Below are positions 29,620 through 43,490 of a stretch of DNA of 64,000 nt, in pieces. The first letter of the stretch is position 1. The number at the start of each line of letters is the position of its first letter. The stretch is from Prostheceraeus crozeri (Eukaryota; Platyhelminthes; Polycladida; Euryleptidae): positions 62,001 to 126,000 of the forward strand of contig CAJQUW010010456.1 of the NCBI GenBank assembly GCA_907163375.1, in the 5' to 3' direction. The notes under the pieces were generated by a model. It was given only the letters and a program-made list of their open reading frames with translations. It was not told the DNA's origin and did not search any database. The translations under genes and the position numbers were made by a program.

Positions 29620-30360
29620 TTCTCACATGAGAACGTCGCCGAACCTTTTTCCATTTTTCTGCATTAAACTGGTTCAGTCCAACGAGGTTGCATCAGTCCT
29701 TTAAATGACTCGCTTCGTCTCGAATTTGTAGTTCGATATCCATTGATGGGAAGGCAGGTAGAACAATCACAATATCGTCAGCATATTTCGAAGTCAATGC
29801 ATGTGGGTGTAGAGCTTTGAGCGATCTCATATGGGTGCAGAGAAGAAACGGAGAAAGTTTTCCTCCTTGCGGAATACCCGAAGTGACAGAGGTGGTTGAG
29901 CTGGTGCAATGTCCAAGTTTCACATATTGATGACGGTTCATCAGAAGATCACTACACCAAAAAAATAAAGTCCTTTGATAGATAGCCTCGATTAAGGAGT
30001 TGAATAGACTCCCATAATTAAGACGATCAAATGCTTTGGACATGTTGAATGAAGGCAAAGCGACACCAGCACAATGCAACTCGTCCAATGATACTGCTAT
30101 GAAGTCGTGAATGCGGATGTTGCCAAGTAGGACTTTCTACTTGTTGCCAAGATTAGGACGGTCTAAAGCCAAATTTGTCGGTACCATATGCGTCAATGAG
30201 AAATGGCGTAATCGAATCAATTACATATTGTTCGATGACTTTTGAGAATGCAGATAAGACCAATTTAGGGCGGAAGTCATTATGTTTCCTTTTGGGGAGT
30301 GGGGTTGCTCTAGCAATTTTCTAGGTATTGATCGCAATATCGTCTTGATAGTGCATGTAT
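29620..30360 (-). pseudogene. LINE reverse-transcriptase fragment
   Basis: The minus strand reads PLPKRKHNDFRP (RT block 1 region), YGTDKFGFRPS, FNMSKAFDRLNYGSLF, SGIPQGGKLSPF and KYADDIVIVLP in order. These are the conserved non-LTR RT blocks A-C with the catalytic YADD. The type resembles CR1/Jockey-group LINEs but the clade is unresolved. Several lesions break it: a stop before the ARATPLP block, a stop after FGFRPS and a small indel region near 30120-30150. The 5' part and endonuclease are missing. Confidence 0.85.
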
Positions 30361-33300
30361 AAAAGGGTCCATGACTTTTTGAATGACACACGTGTAATTA
30401 GTGTGAACAACAGTGTAGATGGTGTAGACCCTAGATGTACACCGACACCAATGTTAAGCGGGATTGTGATACCCGCATCGCTTGTCGGTCGGCATATACA
30501 GCAGTCGTTTCATCAAATTGGTGATGGACTTGATATTTTCAATTGATTCGTGCGACTCTAATTGCAAGTAGCAGAATGTAGGGACTTCAGTTTCCGACAA
30601 TGAAATTCAATAAGCAGGCCAGCTGCATATATGAGATTAATAGTACTGAGACTACTCACGGATGCGGTTGTCAATTTTCACTCTGCAATCTTCTTTATAA
30701 CGTGACTTAGTAGACGTGTCAGTCGGTAATTACCACATTCAGTCGCGGCAGGGCCGTCGGTACACCCCTTCCAGACGTCGCTAAACAATGTGTTGCATGC
30801 TGATACATAGTTAATTTCATGGAGATTCCAAACGTCCCTACTTCTTACATGTGCTTTTCATCAGTTCATCAGCATAATCTATCAAAATAATTATTAATGG
30901 AGAAATCTGATTATAGGGAGAAATCTTTTTCTATATGATTACTTGCATAGTGGACTTTATGACAAAAATATTACTTAGGGCTTTTTTACATGTTTATCTA
31001 TCCCTTTACATGTATTATGATCAGCCGTGGCTGTTCATCTTCAAATAAATATATATCTTGTCTTAATATGCAAGCTTTTAAATTCCTAATTCAACACATT
31101 TTACGAAATATTAAGTATGACAAAATATTCATTCGACAACGTGAAAATCTGAAAATTTAGAGTATGCTTGGACTGTCAGTAGCTATAGGGTTCAATAGCG
31201 TTCACAATATCAGTCTGCTGCTTTTGATCGTCGTTTAGTTGGAAAAGGTTTAAATTGATATACATAACTTAATAAGTTCCTACCGATCATATATTCTGGT
31301 CATACCGAAAAAACACCACTTTTGTGGATCGTACATTGATATTTCACAATATAATTACATCAATAAATCGCTTCGGTTGTTGACGAAACATAGAAATAAT
31401 TAGAAGCATGGATAGTAGTTTCAGTGGTCTATATTCTAGGCCTACAGCCAATTTGAGAATTTGCAGAAAGTCTCAGAAGACAAATATGAATTCCATATTC
31501 AAAAGAGTTTGACAGTGTCACTCCTGAACTGAACACTGAATCACCACGTAAGCATCAAATTAAGCAATAAAGTAAAACAAATTTTCAACGATCCGATCAT
31601 CAACAGTATATTTCGTATTTCTTCTTTTCGATTATCCTGACACCAGTTCTCCCCAGACAGTTTTGACCAAACTACCGGTGTAAAATTCTTTTCTGATTTT
31701 GTAGGTTTTTTTAGCCGTCTCAAATCAGGGGTAACCCAATTTCCAAATTGGTCGAGATCCCAATATTGTTATGACCCTGTTCTCTGCATTAGCATTGCAT
31801 CATCGTGTAAATCTATGATGATATAAGTTATTTTTATTTATGGAAATCGCTTACGTTGTTAATTTTCCATGACAAAATCGAATTATAGGTTTATTTATCC
31901 TGCTTAGTGATCAGTGCATGATTGTCATGTTACTCACATGAAATTTCATATCAATCGATTGACCCTGAAATGTTGAAACTCTTATCGCTCACCGGGACGA
32001 CTACAATATGCTGTGTTCCGATGCATTGACCATCTTTATCTAACCCCCAGCGATTCCCGTCACAAATTGTCGTCAAGCTGTACAGGCTCCATCAGTCTTC
32101 GACTTCTTTTCTCATCAGCCGCGGCTTATCTAGCTTTCCTTCCGATTGCATCAGTTACTTTCCTGGACGGCCACATGTCAACTGAAGCCTATGGATGGTA
32201 GAACTTCATCCGGTTCCTGAAATTGATGAAACTTTGTTTTATTATGATTTTGCCATCATTCAAATAAAATTCTAATAAGCCTCATCAGCGGAAGTGAATC
32301 CGAATGATCTTAGCAGCAACAGAAACGATCTCGAGTCAGACGGAGAATCAAAATATCCAAATATCTTTTATCAACTTGAAACAATCTTGGATTTCCCATA
32401 AAATAATCATCAATTCCGCAAACGTCCGCGCTATTCATCACGCGCAAAGCCAGAGTCCACAGTGTTTTGGAATTACGCCCCCTCCACTCTGCTCCATCCC
32501 GATCATGGGTTATCAAAAATCAGCTCCATTGTAATTAATTGCACTTTATTGGTCGAAATAATTTGATTGCTGCCATCAGTAAATTATAATTAATTGACTG
32601 ATGCTATCGAATACTTGCAATTAATTGATTGGTGTCAGCAGGTAGTTGCAATTAATTGATCGATTGATTGAACTGCAATGCGAAGGTATTTCATCTGACA
32701 AACATCTCACCTTCAGTGATTTATTTAGAAAGCTTACTAAACATATCTTACTCACAACCTGATAGCTTTCAGGAGTTTTATTATGAACTACTTGGTGCAT
32801 GACCTATGTACATGTAGGCCTAGTATTGGAATGCTTTTCTGATGATTTTGAAACACTGCATTACGCTCTGTAAAGAAGAGCATGATTATTCATTCACTTG
32901 TTTCAATAATTGATTATCACTATACTTATCATGTATGAACTTAAAATGAACTTAGTCACTATTCACATCAATAAAGAATATAGTTGCATGTATTTCTTTC
33001 ATGTTCTTCCAAATTGATAGCAAGCTACGTATCATGAAACTTGTAGAGTACGTAGACCTGTGTTGCCTGATTCGCTAAAGTGAAGCATCAAAGTAAGAAT
33101 TTGAAATAAAGGATAAGTCTATGATGATGGAGAATAATTGTAACTACTTGATTGCTTCCTGTTGCAAGTAATTTTTGATAATCCCAGATCCGGATCTACC
33201 ATTCTTCGATTGCTTAATGAAAAAAAGCACTGATTAGTGATTTGTGTCTTAGGAACTTAAGATTGATCCATTCACTACAATTGGATTTCCAATATAGCTT

Positions 33301-36300
33301 ACAGTTAATGCGTCTTTCTTCAGAATTTCGCTGACTATCATGTAGCAAGATTTATCCTAACGTGCCTTAAGGAGGCACGTTCTGATATTACAGTTGATGC
33401 GATGTTTTACCTAAAAGCTGTTCAAAGAGCAACCTCCACCTATTTTGGTTGGATAGAAAGTCACATAAACTACTGAGTACATCAATACAGTGATCACACA
33501 AATACACTAAAATTATGTCAGCTGGAATGGGTACATACTAATATGAAAAATGTGTTGCGTGGAAAGAAAAGCTGATTTCTGATTGATGTTGCTATAGCAT
33601 CAAAACTGATAAACTAGAATTTTTACAAAATCGAATAATTTTGTACTTTATTATGTAATTGTGATTTATATACCTTTTCAGTGAATTTTTGATCTCAGTG
33701 AATGAAGTTGTTTTATTCTAATTTGGGTGCTTCATCTTATACTCTATTTACTTTAGAAGCATTTCAATGACAGGCATATTAAATTAATATGAATATAGTA
33801 AATGTTCAGTATGGGAAAAATGAATTATGCATATCAAGTTTAATATGCTCTATAGTTCTACGAATGGACTGTCTAACAAAATTGCGTAGAGTATAAACTC
33901 TACGACAAATGTTCTAGATAAATAGAAATGTTCCATGCCTTCATGATAGGAGCTTTTAAGCATCCTATTTAACTAGAACTAACAGCACGGAATAGTGCCG
34001 CAAGCCTGTGGGATTTGATGTTTGATTCGCTCAGCAGGAATATTCCTATTGCTATTGATAGAAGAGTTCAACACTCAGCAACATATTTTTCAATCTGCTT
34101 ACAATAATGCTCACAGTTTATCTAACTTTTCACACTAGGCAAGGCATACCATGTAGATAGGCCTTTGCTCTTGTGATCATGTTTCAATGCGGTAGGATTG
34201 AAGCGCGCAAGCTCACGTTTCTCAAAAATTTCGATGGAGGAATGACATATCATGCATGCCGAATTTGAATGGAAAAGTCTTTTAATTTAAGTCGGAGGAT
34301 GCAGGACGAGGGCATGCCCGTCTCGTATGATGCGGACTTTGATTGCTGGGCAGTGGGAATACTGCTGAGAATGACAACCGCATTTTGATGACAGTCCATC
34401 ATTGGATATGCCTGATATAAACAGTTGTGAAACATTTTTCCCAACCGTTTCGAAAAGGCTGTAAAAGCTACGTATCTCTTAAATCTCGTTTGAATGCATT
34501 TGACCTGTCATATAGTCTACACATTAATTTGTGACATGTAGGCTGCCACATTGATAAATTTTGGGAATTTGATTTTGTCCCGAAATTTTAGTCAATTTTG
34601 CATCAAATCCCACTATGCAAAAAATGTCCCGTCATTACAAACACTACATGCAAATAATTTTAAGTAGACATACAAATAATTTTATTTATTAGTAAAATCA
34701 CATGCCCTAGCTATGAAGCTTCAGCATGAGAAGCGAGTTAAATGATAATCGATTAATGGGATGGAGAAATTTTGATCATTTTTCTATGTGAATGGGATGT
34801 GAATGGGATAGGAAATTCCGCACAATCAACAACCCTTTCATTTGAGAGAAATTTAGATCTAAGGACAAGTCTAAATTTAGTGGCTTTCAACATTGCTTAG
34901 GTAAAAAAACCATAATTATTTGTAACTAACGATTTCATTTCTTGTTGAATAATAGAAAGTTTGATCATTCTTATTAATATACCTCATATAAAATCTAAAA
35001 AATCCGATATTTCGCGGTTAAACCAGCTTTGCAATTTCTAGGCATGTGAGGACTTCGATGACAATTTCATATTTGTTTGTAAAGAAAAAATTTAATCAAT
35101 CCTTAATAGAGCTCCACATCTAATTATTTCAAATTTACACTTCAATCCTTAAAATTTTGCGTTGATGATAACGTGTTTCGTTTTTAACTTTCCGCATCCA
35201 CAAATTGACTTGTTCACAGCTGATACATTCTGTTCGTTTTCTCTTTTGAACTCCTATCTCTTTCAACGCATTTTCTGTCCATCTCTCTTTATACCCTCCC
35301 CTCTCGGTTTCCCTCAAACCGTCAAATTCTTACACCCACCGGATTTGAACACACGCCTTCTCTCTTGTGAATTTTGCCGCAGCTGCATGACAATATTGCA
35401 CAAGTAAGGATCACATACGCACGTTCACACTTGTTTGCTTTGAAAGTCATCCCCTCAGAGGAAAAAGTTTCCCGACAAAGTTGTTTTTTGTTTTCCTCCT
35501 GAAGCAACGGGATTCTCTCTCTCAGAGGATACTCATCACATCCTAATAACTCTTAGCGCTTGCAACAAATTGTTTATAATTTTCCAGTTAGGTGAGAATG
35601 TTTTGTTTACATGTGATATAAACAAGGGAAGACACACTCGAGCGATGCCTGATAAAATTTGTCAAGCTGAGGAGAAACATTTGTCACAGAAATGCCAACC
35701 GTTGCAACCCCCACCTTTCTTCACGAGCCATCCTGTGATTTTTCACTGAATTCCTTACTGTCCAATCTCCAATGGACGCCACTGCGAAACTGTCCACCTT
35801 AGAAGCAATGAGGTTGATCGTATGAGACAGATAGCCACCATGTGGTCGGCAAATGGACCGGTAGCCGAAGCCGTGACAGCAATTAGAGGAGCTGACACTC
35901 ATCAAAGGTAGCTGAAAGACACAGGAAAAGAAGTTGAGCTCAGACAAATGGCTTTGAGACAGGTGTTTACGTTGGTCCGTGATTGCTCTGTTCCATTTAG
36001 CAAGTACCAATAGACGCATGGAATTGGCACTTTGACTCTAGCAAATGCGAGCGGATCTCAAGTCGGATTCGATCATTGAAATATCAGAAATCTGACCTAA
36101 GGATTGACCTGGCACTTCACTCAAAGAAAGTTTCTTGCTGTGTCAATAGGATAATGCTATTCAATTTGTTTTGGCAGGAGAATTGTCAGCTAATCAGCGA
36201 CAGCAAGCTCATTGTTTATATTGATGGTGTGGGCAGTCACGGATGGGCAAGCCGCTTGCTGTTTACTGTTCAGTCTGTCACCAACCTTGTCGCCAAACTT

Positions 36301-36700
36301 ATTGAAATAATCACTAACGCGAATCATAAGTGGGAAATAAGTGGTGGGCGATTTTGAAATAGTGTGACGGTGCGGCATCTTTGCGTTTATCACATGTAAA
36401 CAATTTACAAGTGGAGCTCCTAAAGAGGCACTGAATTTGCAGCTTCAGAAACGCCTTGAAGCTTCAGCGATTGTCCGGTGAATTCTACTCGGAAGACTTG
36501 TCGGACCCGGTCCGTTGCCGCTCATGATGACTTCATTCATCACAATGCGTGCTTCCCGGGAGAAAATGTGACAACATTTTGAGGTCCTATCTGAAGGCGC
36601 ATTAGGTCAAGGTTCATTGTACAGGCAGATACAAATTTCTGTAACACCCGACCCGACCTGCGGGTCTGACATATCACTAATGTATGGTCGGTTATGACAA

Positions 36701-36711
36701 TATATATGACA

Positions 36712-36747
<36 letters not shown>

Positions 36748-36748
36748 C
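36701..36748. repeat. TA-type microsatellite
   Basis: Almost pure TA dinucleotides with occasional TACA or GACA interruptions. Confidence 0.8.
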
Positions 36749-37517
36749 AGTGCTCGATAAATCTATAAAAAATCGATTATTCTCAATTTTCATCTCGAAA
36801 GGATTAACTTTCGCTGCTGTAAGCTTATGTAATATTACTTATATTATACTTAAATTAAAAAAATAATATATCATCATCTGATATTGTCGTACGTCTACCG
36901 TGAGCACAAAAACGAGTAATAATTCATGAAGTTATTTGAATATTGTTTCCTGTCAAGAAATAATTTGAATGTTCGCATAAGACAGACGAATAATATTATC
37001 TTTAATGAAATACATGATCAGTCTTCATTATGTGCCCCATTGCCCCTAGTGGGGCGAAGATTATCTCTATTCAAATCGAAAATTCGAGCTCAATTTAAAA
37101 TCATCACACATTGCAGCATAAGAATAAAGAACTGCTTTTAGAGAAAATTGATGCAAATCGTGGAACAATTCTTTCTTCATCTCATTTGTCCATAACCACA
37201 TTATGCAGTTACATGACTACTCTACATATTTCATTAATTAGTTCGCTTCTGCTAATCAGCTTTCAGAAAAAATAGCTCACGTGCATCAACTACGATACTT
37301 CTCCGATTTTCAAAACACAGCCTCCTTGTTGCCTCTTATATTGGAACAACCACGGGTTGGAACCGGCCGGCCGGCAGCTGGTTCCAACCCTGGAACAGCC
37401 ATTCATGTGATTCTTTTTTCAGGCATACCTGTTAATTGCAATTAAAACACTGCCAAACAATTAGAGTATTTGAACACTACAAGTACACATACCTGTTGCA
37501 AAAATATATCAATTAAC

Positions 37518-37543
37518 ATTTTTATTATTATAATAATAAAAAT
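37518..37543. repeat. Perfect 26-base AT palindrome
   Basis: ATTTTTATTATTA is followed directly by its exact inverse, inside a very AT-rich 150-base stretch. It could extrude a cruciform. Confidence 0.7.
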
Positions 37544-40500
37544 ATATAAAAATATAGTGTAATATATAAAATATAAAAATGAATAAAAAATATAAATCAA
37601 TTAAATATATCAATTAAAATATCAATTCATAACTTCCGCAATTCGATTTCAAATTAAGCAGCTATCCATGTTTACCAAAAATTTCTATACATGGATCTTT
37701 TGACAAGAATAAACAGAATGCAAAGTTAATAAATTGCATGCATGAATACATAATTGATATTTATCAAAGTGTAAACGACTAAATGGATATTTTGCATATT
37801 TCTGATGCCGTAGTAAGTGATTACAGAATGTCAAATAGTCAGAAGTCAATAAAAGATGATCTCTCATCAAAGTAATTTTCTGAAAAAGCAAATGTTTATA
37901 TAGTGAACATTTCCTTGAATATGACGGACATTCTTAGATTGTACGCACCTAACCAACTGAGCAGTTGGCGCTTAATCAAGCATTCAACCATGGAGCCAGT
38001 CGACTTTACGGAAAGTCAACCACGCTCCCTGTATTAAAAAAGGTGGTTACTTTCCCTTTCAAAAATTTTTCCGGGAGATTTCGACCACGGAACGTCTATA
38101 TGATAAGGATGCAGTCATCGTGTGGAGTAGGATAGGCTGATGACATATCTTGTAAATGGGTGAGAATGCAGCTGTCCTTTGTAGACGGAGAAGTCAACTT
38201 CTCGGCGGGGCGGTCAAGATGCGGCGCCACCCTTAATGGTCACGAAATTTATACTTCTACATTTTCAATATCTGTTTCTCTGCTCTTATTTACATTAGGC
38301 TCCGCCGGTCTTGACTACCTCTTAAGGTCACAAGTTTTGATTATTGTTGTCAATTCAAAAAGATATTGTTTATCCAGTTTAGCGCCTTATAAAGCGGGAC
38401 ATCGTCAACTCGCCTCAGAAGTCAAATTGACTGTCTTGAGTGTGATCGAGCGAATGATGCTTGACGATTCGAGACATTGCGATGAAATATCTGAAGGAAT
38501 TTATATGATATAACACTCCTTCCCTACTTAGAGCGGTTAGCAAAATTTTTAACGGTTTGCTTTTCTTGGATAAGAGAAGACAAGGAGAAGGCCAACAGAT
38601 CAAAATTATGAGTAATAAAACGAATTTTTTTGACAAGATGAAAGGCTCCATCATTCTCGCCTTTAATCGCTTTATTGCATCCCATAATCTTTTCGTTCCA
38701 CAGTGTCTCCGTTACAATCTGTCTGTCCCTTACAACTGAATCCGCTCTTCCACTTGTCGCATCGTCCAATAAGTCAACTCTCACAACATCTAATGCCACG
38801 ATGTCGGCTTATCTGCAACAGCATTATCTTTTACATGCATCATAAACGTTATTTAAGTGGACCAGAGGGCGCACCCCATGATAAGTCGATTGCCTGAGCT
38901 TCTTATGCGAAAGTTTCAGCTGGAACGAAGGCGGGGATTTGATGCCGGGTCAGAATCGAGGGGGACGCGGGAAAACGTGAAGGATGATAAAAACACATCA
39001 TTCATTGCCATGTGGGCCTACAACGGGGCAGGAGGCAAAAGAGGACGACTGGAGGCTGAATGTCTACCTTGCAAAGTGAATGGGATATCAGTTAGCGTAG
39101 CGAGCGAGTGTGCATCAGAGAAAGAGGAGCTGAGGAGCTATCATGCGAAAAGAGATTGACGTTTACGATTAGTGACTATCGAAAAGAGATATCCGAGCGC
39201 CGTGCGCCGTTTGCCCAACGTGTAAAGTTTCACGGGAGTATGCACAAGCAGAACATGATCATATCTATTAGTTTATCACCTTTTTGAATCGGCAAGGGAA
39301 AGGAAAGTTCTAAGAACAAGAATCATAACTGTTATCACGAGCTTGAGACTGTGCTGGGAAGAGAACTTAATGGATATCTTCTCTTTTCTGAGTTTCCATT
39401 TAGACCAGCTGATAATTCGAACTTTAAAAATGATTTCTGAAATCGTCTGTCTACTCTTGATTTTTCGGCGAGTTTGAAATAACGCATCCCTCGTAACAAT
39501 AAATGCTTCACAATTAGGTTGTTATACGAACAGAATTGTTCTGCACATAAAATTTTACTTAAAGGGTCGTCAAAATCGGTAATTGATCGATCACTTGAGT
39601 TGATTGAAAGCTATTTCAATATTTCACCTTAATAAAAAGTCACTAGCCAATGTTGAGAAGGGGCTCGCCATTGGGAGGGACAAAGAGGAAAGCACCCTCT
39701 CAAAATTGAGAAGCATATCTTTCGCCGGTCCTAAAACAAGTGAATAATCCGAAATTTGTGCATTTTCATATTTCAAATGGATTCATCAAGGGTGAGTGGC
39801 GCCTGTACGGACGCAGACGGGTGTATGGTGATTCGATTAGAGTGGCATATCATTCAATTATTTTCGGCATTGTTATATTCATGGGAAGGAATAAAAGAAA
39901 GCCTACATGTTTACGTCTGACAGAAAATCTCTCTCACACTCCGCCGTATTCTTGTACAGTGTTGACTGCATTGGTTTAGGTGAGCTAATGGTATCTTTTC
40001 TTTCAACATCTGCTAGTTCTCTCGTTCCGTTTAGGCATAGCTTGCCGTTCAAACGTGGAACTGTTTCGGTCAAGTCACCTTATTTATTTGGTCAAGTCGA
40101 CGCATTCGATGAAGGCCTATGTGAAGGTTTAGGGGCCCTCAGATTTGATGTCCTCCCCTCGTTCAATCTTGTATCACTAATAGACCTTCCGATTGAGTCA
40201 ATATAGACCTCTTGAATTTTTCAATGAACACTGCATGAATTGCGCTTGACAAATACGACTCGCAAGGACATTGTATACCGCAATCCACATAATTCGGGGA
40301 CAGACTATACTATATTTCGAGCAGCTCGAGGACAAAATATGCTGGGCATACCCACGAGTTCAAAGTTTTATGCAAAGTTGATGAGAAATGAAGAAATACA
40401 AGGAGTGAGCTGCTAATACACACTCAGCCACCTACTAAATGCAATTTTTAGTTAATCCTGTGAGTGCATGTATTCATAATTCGAAACATGTGAAATGTGT

Positions 40501-41113
40501 ACTTCCTTTTCAAACTGCAATAATGACTCGCGCCTGCAAAAGAGATTGCCATACTATCAAAAGCTCATCCTGCCAACAAAATCGTTGGAAATTTTATCAC
40601 ATCTCGTGGTAAGTAATCTGTGAAGAACTCAATGGTCTTCAAATACATTGATAGAATCATCCACACGGAGAATGCGTTGTTGTACGGAAAGCTCATAGCC
40701 GAACCATCAATGTCTAATGCTTTCTGTGTTCGTTTTGATAGACATGATTGCAAATCGAACAAATTAAACTGCGCATCAACGCAGCACAGAAGAAATGTCA
40801 AGTTTAAGGAGACGTCAATGAAAATATCTTGAAAATTGTCTGCCCTGTTGTGCTTCCAAATATCTAGGCACGGCCCAGCCCGTCTCGCTTTAGGCCCGAC
40901 TCGACTCTCACTCTAGAGAAACTTTCTAGAGAAATTTTGATTCAAAATCTTCCGGGAAATTTTGGAAAATGTTCCTGAAACGGAAAATTTTGAAAAAGCG
41001 ATAACTTTGACATATACTATTGGCGAGTAACATGCAGCGGTAGGTCCTATATTTCTGAGTATGTAGTGATAACAGAGAATTTAGATGATCAGAGAATAGC
41101 ACCTGTAAGCCAG

Positions 41114-41976
41114 GGGCGCAACCAGAAAATCAGTTTGGGGGGGGACAAGGTTCTGATGAATTGAAATTCTTAAAACTGGTATTTGATTATATTATACTTC
41201 CTATGATTTTAATTGACGTTTAAGCAATATACATTGTAACACTTTGTATAACTACATGTAGGCGCATTAGAATCTGAAGCTTATCTGAAATATCTCCTAG
41301 ATAATAAACAATTTTCATTTCTGCTAAAATCATAAAATATTTCTGAAATATCTGCTAGATAATAAACAATTTTCATTTCATGATTTAGCCTCTCATTTAC
41401 ATGTTATATCCAAAATAATTAGATGAATGTTTCTATACCCTGGTTCGTACATGAATAAATAATCAAAAATCCTAATCTTGTTCAAGGAATTATATAATGT
41501 TAACTCAAAATGAAATGTCTCTTTCGATAAACATCAAGTCAACCAATATACATGTACTAAGAAATCGCTCTCAATATTTCAATGTATTTTTTGCGATAAA
41601 AATTTGATTATAGCTCTTCCATATTTTTACAAAACAGTTTTTTATCATTTTCCGGTTGGCCTCTGCTACAGGTAGAACTGAATAACTTTGGAACACTACA
41701 AAAAATGTGCGCCTACACGTTTATGGAGGTAAATTATATTATAAAACATTCAGTTCTTTGTAACGTTTTGAGAAACTAGGCCCTATAGATTTAGTCCCAC
41801 TGTTAAATTTGATGGAAATAAGACGAATATCGAAGGTATCTTTCACACTGTCGGTTTTAGGAATGTGATATTTTAAAATAGAGTCGAGCCAAACAGAGGT
41901 CAAAGAATAGGACTGTAATATCATATAATGAATGTCTGAGGGTTTTCTCTGTTCTCATGTACTTTCGGAAAACCAT
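41114..41976. other. Possible hAT end, then intergenic
   Basis: CAGGGGCGCAACCAGAAAAT near 41114, followed by a G-run, resembles common hAT ends; no inverse partner was seen. A 40-base stretch around GATAATAAACAATTTTCATTT is repeated in tandem near 41290-41390. Nothing else. Confidence 0.3.
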
Positions 41977-42757
41977 CCCTGTGGGAACGAATCTTGCGAA
42001 AAACTGGCGAATGTCAGCTGCAGAATATCATGCTAAAGTTCAGTCATATTTGCGGGATATTCGCTGGCGAAGTTCGCCGGCGACAATTCGCGCTCTATAT
42101 GTCACCTTTTACTTTTGACTTTCTCTCTTATTTTCTTTAGTAATCCGCCTCTACAGCCGAGGCTTTATTCTCTCCCTCACCTCCTCACTATCCCCCACAT
42201 ATGGCTATAAACTATCTAAGATATAAGTGCAGACTATCATTCTTTGATAATGATAAGAATACAGAGAATCCGCATATATCAATTTTCATAAGATCTCTTG
42301 ACATTCAATAATTTGCAACAATGACAAATATTTGAATAATATCATAGCATTTACTGCGACATTTATGGAAGACAAATACTTTTTTAGTTTAAGCCTTCGT
42401 GAATTAAAAAGAGATCCCTTTTTGTCAGATCAGACTGAGTATACAATATATTTTCATGTGAAGGTAATATACGAACATTACTACTTACCACTGATTAGTT
42501 GCTACAATATCCACGATTTCGCCGGTTGGCGAAAAATCAGCTCGCATTAGTAAACAAATATCTACCAGCCAATTATAGCAACTTTTTCGCCACCTGTCGT
42601 TTTTTAATTTTGCACATGCTTTTGGACAAATTATGACCATTTTCACATGCGGAGATAGTTTTTACACGAAAATGAACCTTTAAAAAATTATCCACAAAAT
42701 CGCTACCTCGCCAGATAATCTGTTGATATTAGCAAGATGCGTTCCCACAGGGATGAG
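41977..42757. mobile_element. MITE-like element with CATCCCTGTGGGAACG ends
   Basis: The left end CATCCCTGTGGGAACGAATC is matched by an inverted copy at the right (minus strand CATCCCTGTGGGAACGCATC). Many GCGAA/TTCGC words lie inside. It is about 780 bases long with no ORF of note. The target duplication is unclear. Confidence 0.6.
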
Positions 42758-43269
42758 TCTTGCTGGTTGAGATCCTTTAGATTTGCTGATTTTAAAAATT
42801 GAATCAGTAAGCAAACCATCTTTTTTGAGTTTGCTCAATTATCGCTTAAATTTTCTCTCTTCAAAAATTTGAGGATTTTTCTTCGATCGTTTATCAGAAA
42901 TATAGTCATTTTGAATCAGATAGCAGAAGATGCATATTTTCAATATGGGACCAGATAATGCCATTACCTTTGTCAAGTTTTGAAATATATAATTGCTCTC
43001 TACCAGCAAGATCTCTCAGGCACTTAATTTTGCGAGCAACAGATTTGGTTGTTTTCTTTTTAGAAAAACTATTTTCGAAATTGCTCATTTATGCAACACG
43101 TCTGAATTCAAAATTTTAGGGTATGTGATTTACGCTGCATGGGCAGCGGATTCAAAGTAAGCTTTTTCTTTCTGAAGAAGAGCTCTTTCATTGGGCCAAC
43201 ACATCGAAAAGTCTATAGTTGAAGGCACTTAATCTCCAGATCCGATATGGTTAATTTGTAATTGGTCAG
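42758..43269. other. Intergenic, nothing recognised
   Basis: AT-rich with no supported feature. Confidence 0.3.
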
Positions 43270-43490
43270 GTTGACAATGTTGACTGAAGACAGTTGAGGT
43301 TCGAGCCTTTCCTATAGCTGCAGCTCGCACCTGGAATAACCTTCCAACAATCTTGAAAGCTGCTCCGTCAATGATCACCTTCAATAGAGGCCTTAAGGCT
43401 GAACTTCTGCGGAGGCCTATCTTGACCATGTACAGTAGTCCCATTGTCACTCAAATCTGTCTCGCTCAATAAAATCTCCTGTCAAGCCGG
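43270..43490 (+). pseudogene. LINE ORF2 C-terminal tail fragment
   Basis: The plus strand reads AFPIAAARTWNNLP, then a Lys-Ala-rich stretch, FNRGLKAELLRRPI and a stop near 43472. The 'AARTWNNLP' with 'F...LK..L' layout is the common C-terminal end of CR1/Jockey-type LINE ORF2. Only this 3' tail remains, as expected for a 5'-truncated insertion. Confidence 0.65.

Larger units (their letters stand above)
30361..41113. other. Long stretch without recognisable genes
   Basis: About 10.7 kb with only short ORFs and no domain I recognise. Points of note: a short AT repeat around 32526-32690 built on CAATTAATTG, a TA microsatellite at 36701-36748, a GC-rich GGCCGGCCGGC near 37366, a perfect 26-base palindrome at 37518-37543, and CCCGACCCGACCTGCGGGT near 36647. 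Weak element ends may be hidden here. Confidence 0.4.

Noticed and set aside
29392-29626. Overlapping 60-75-codon ORFs next to the LINE fragment
   Set aside because: No RT or other domain; open on both strands by chance.
30361-41113. Many ORFs of 60-117 codons as host exons
   Set aside because: No conserved domain, no clear splice-site-bounded series and no codon bias visible by eye.
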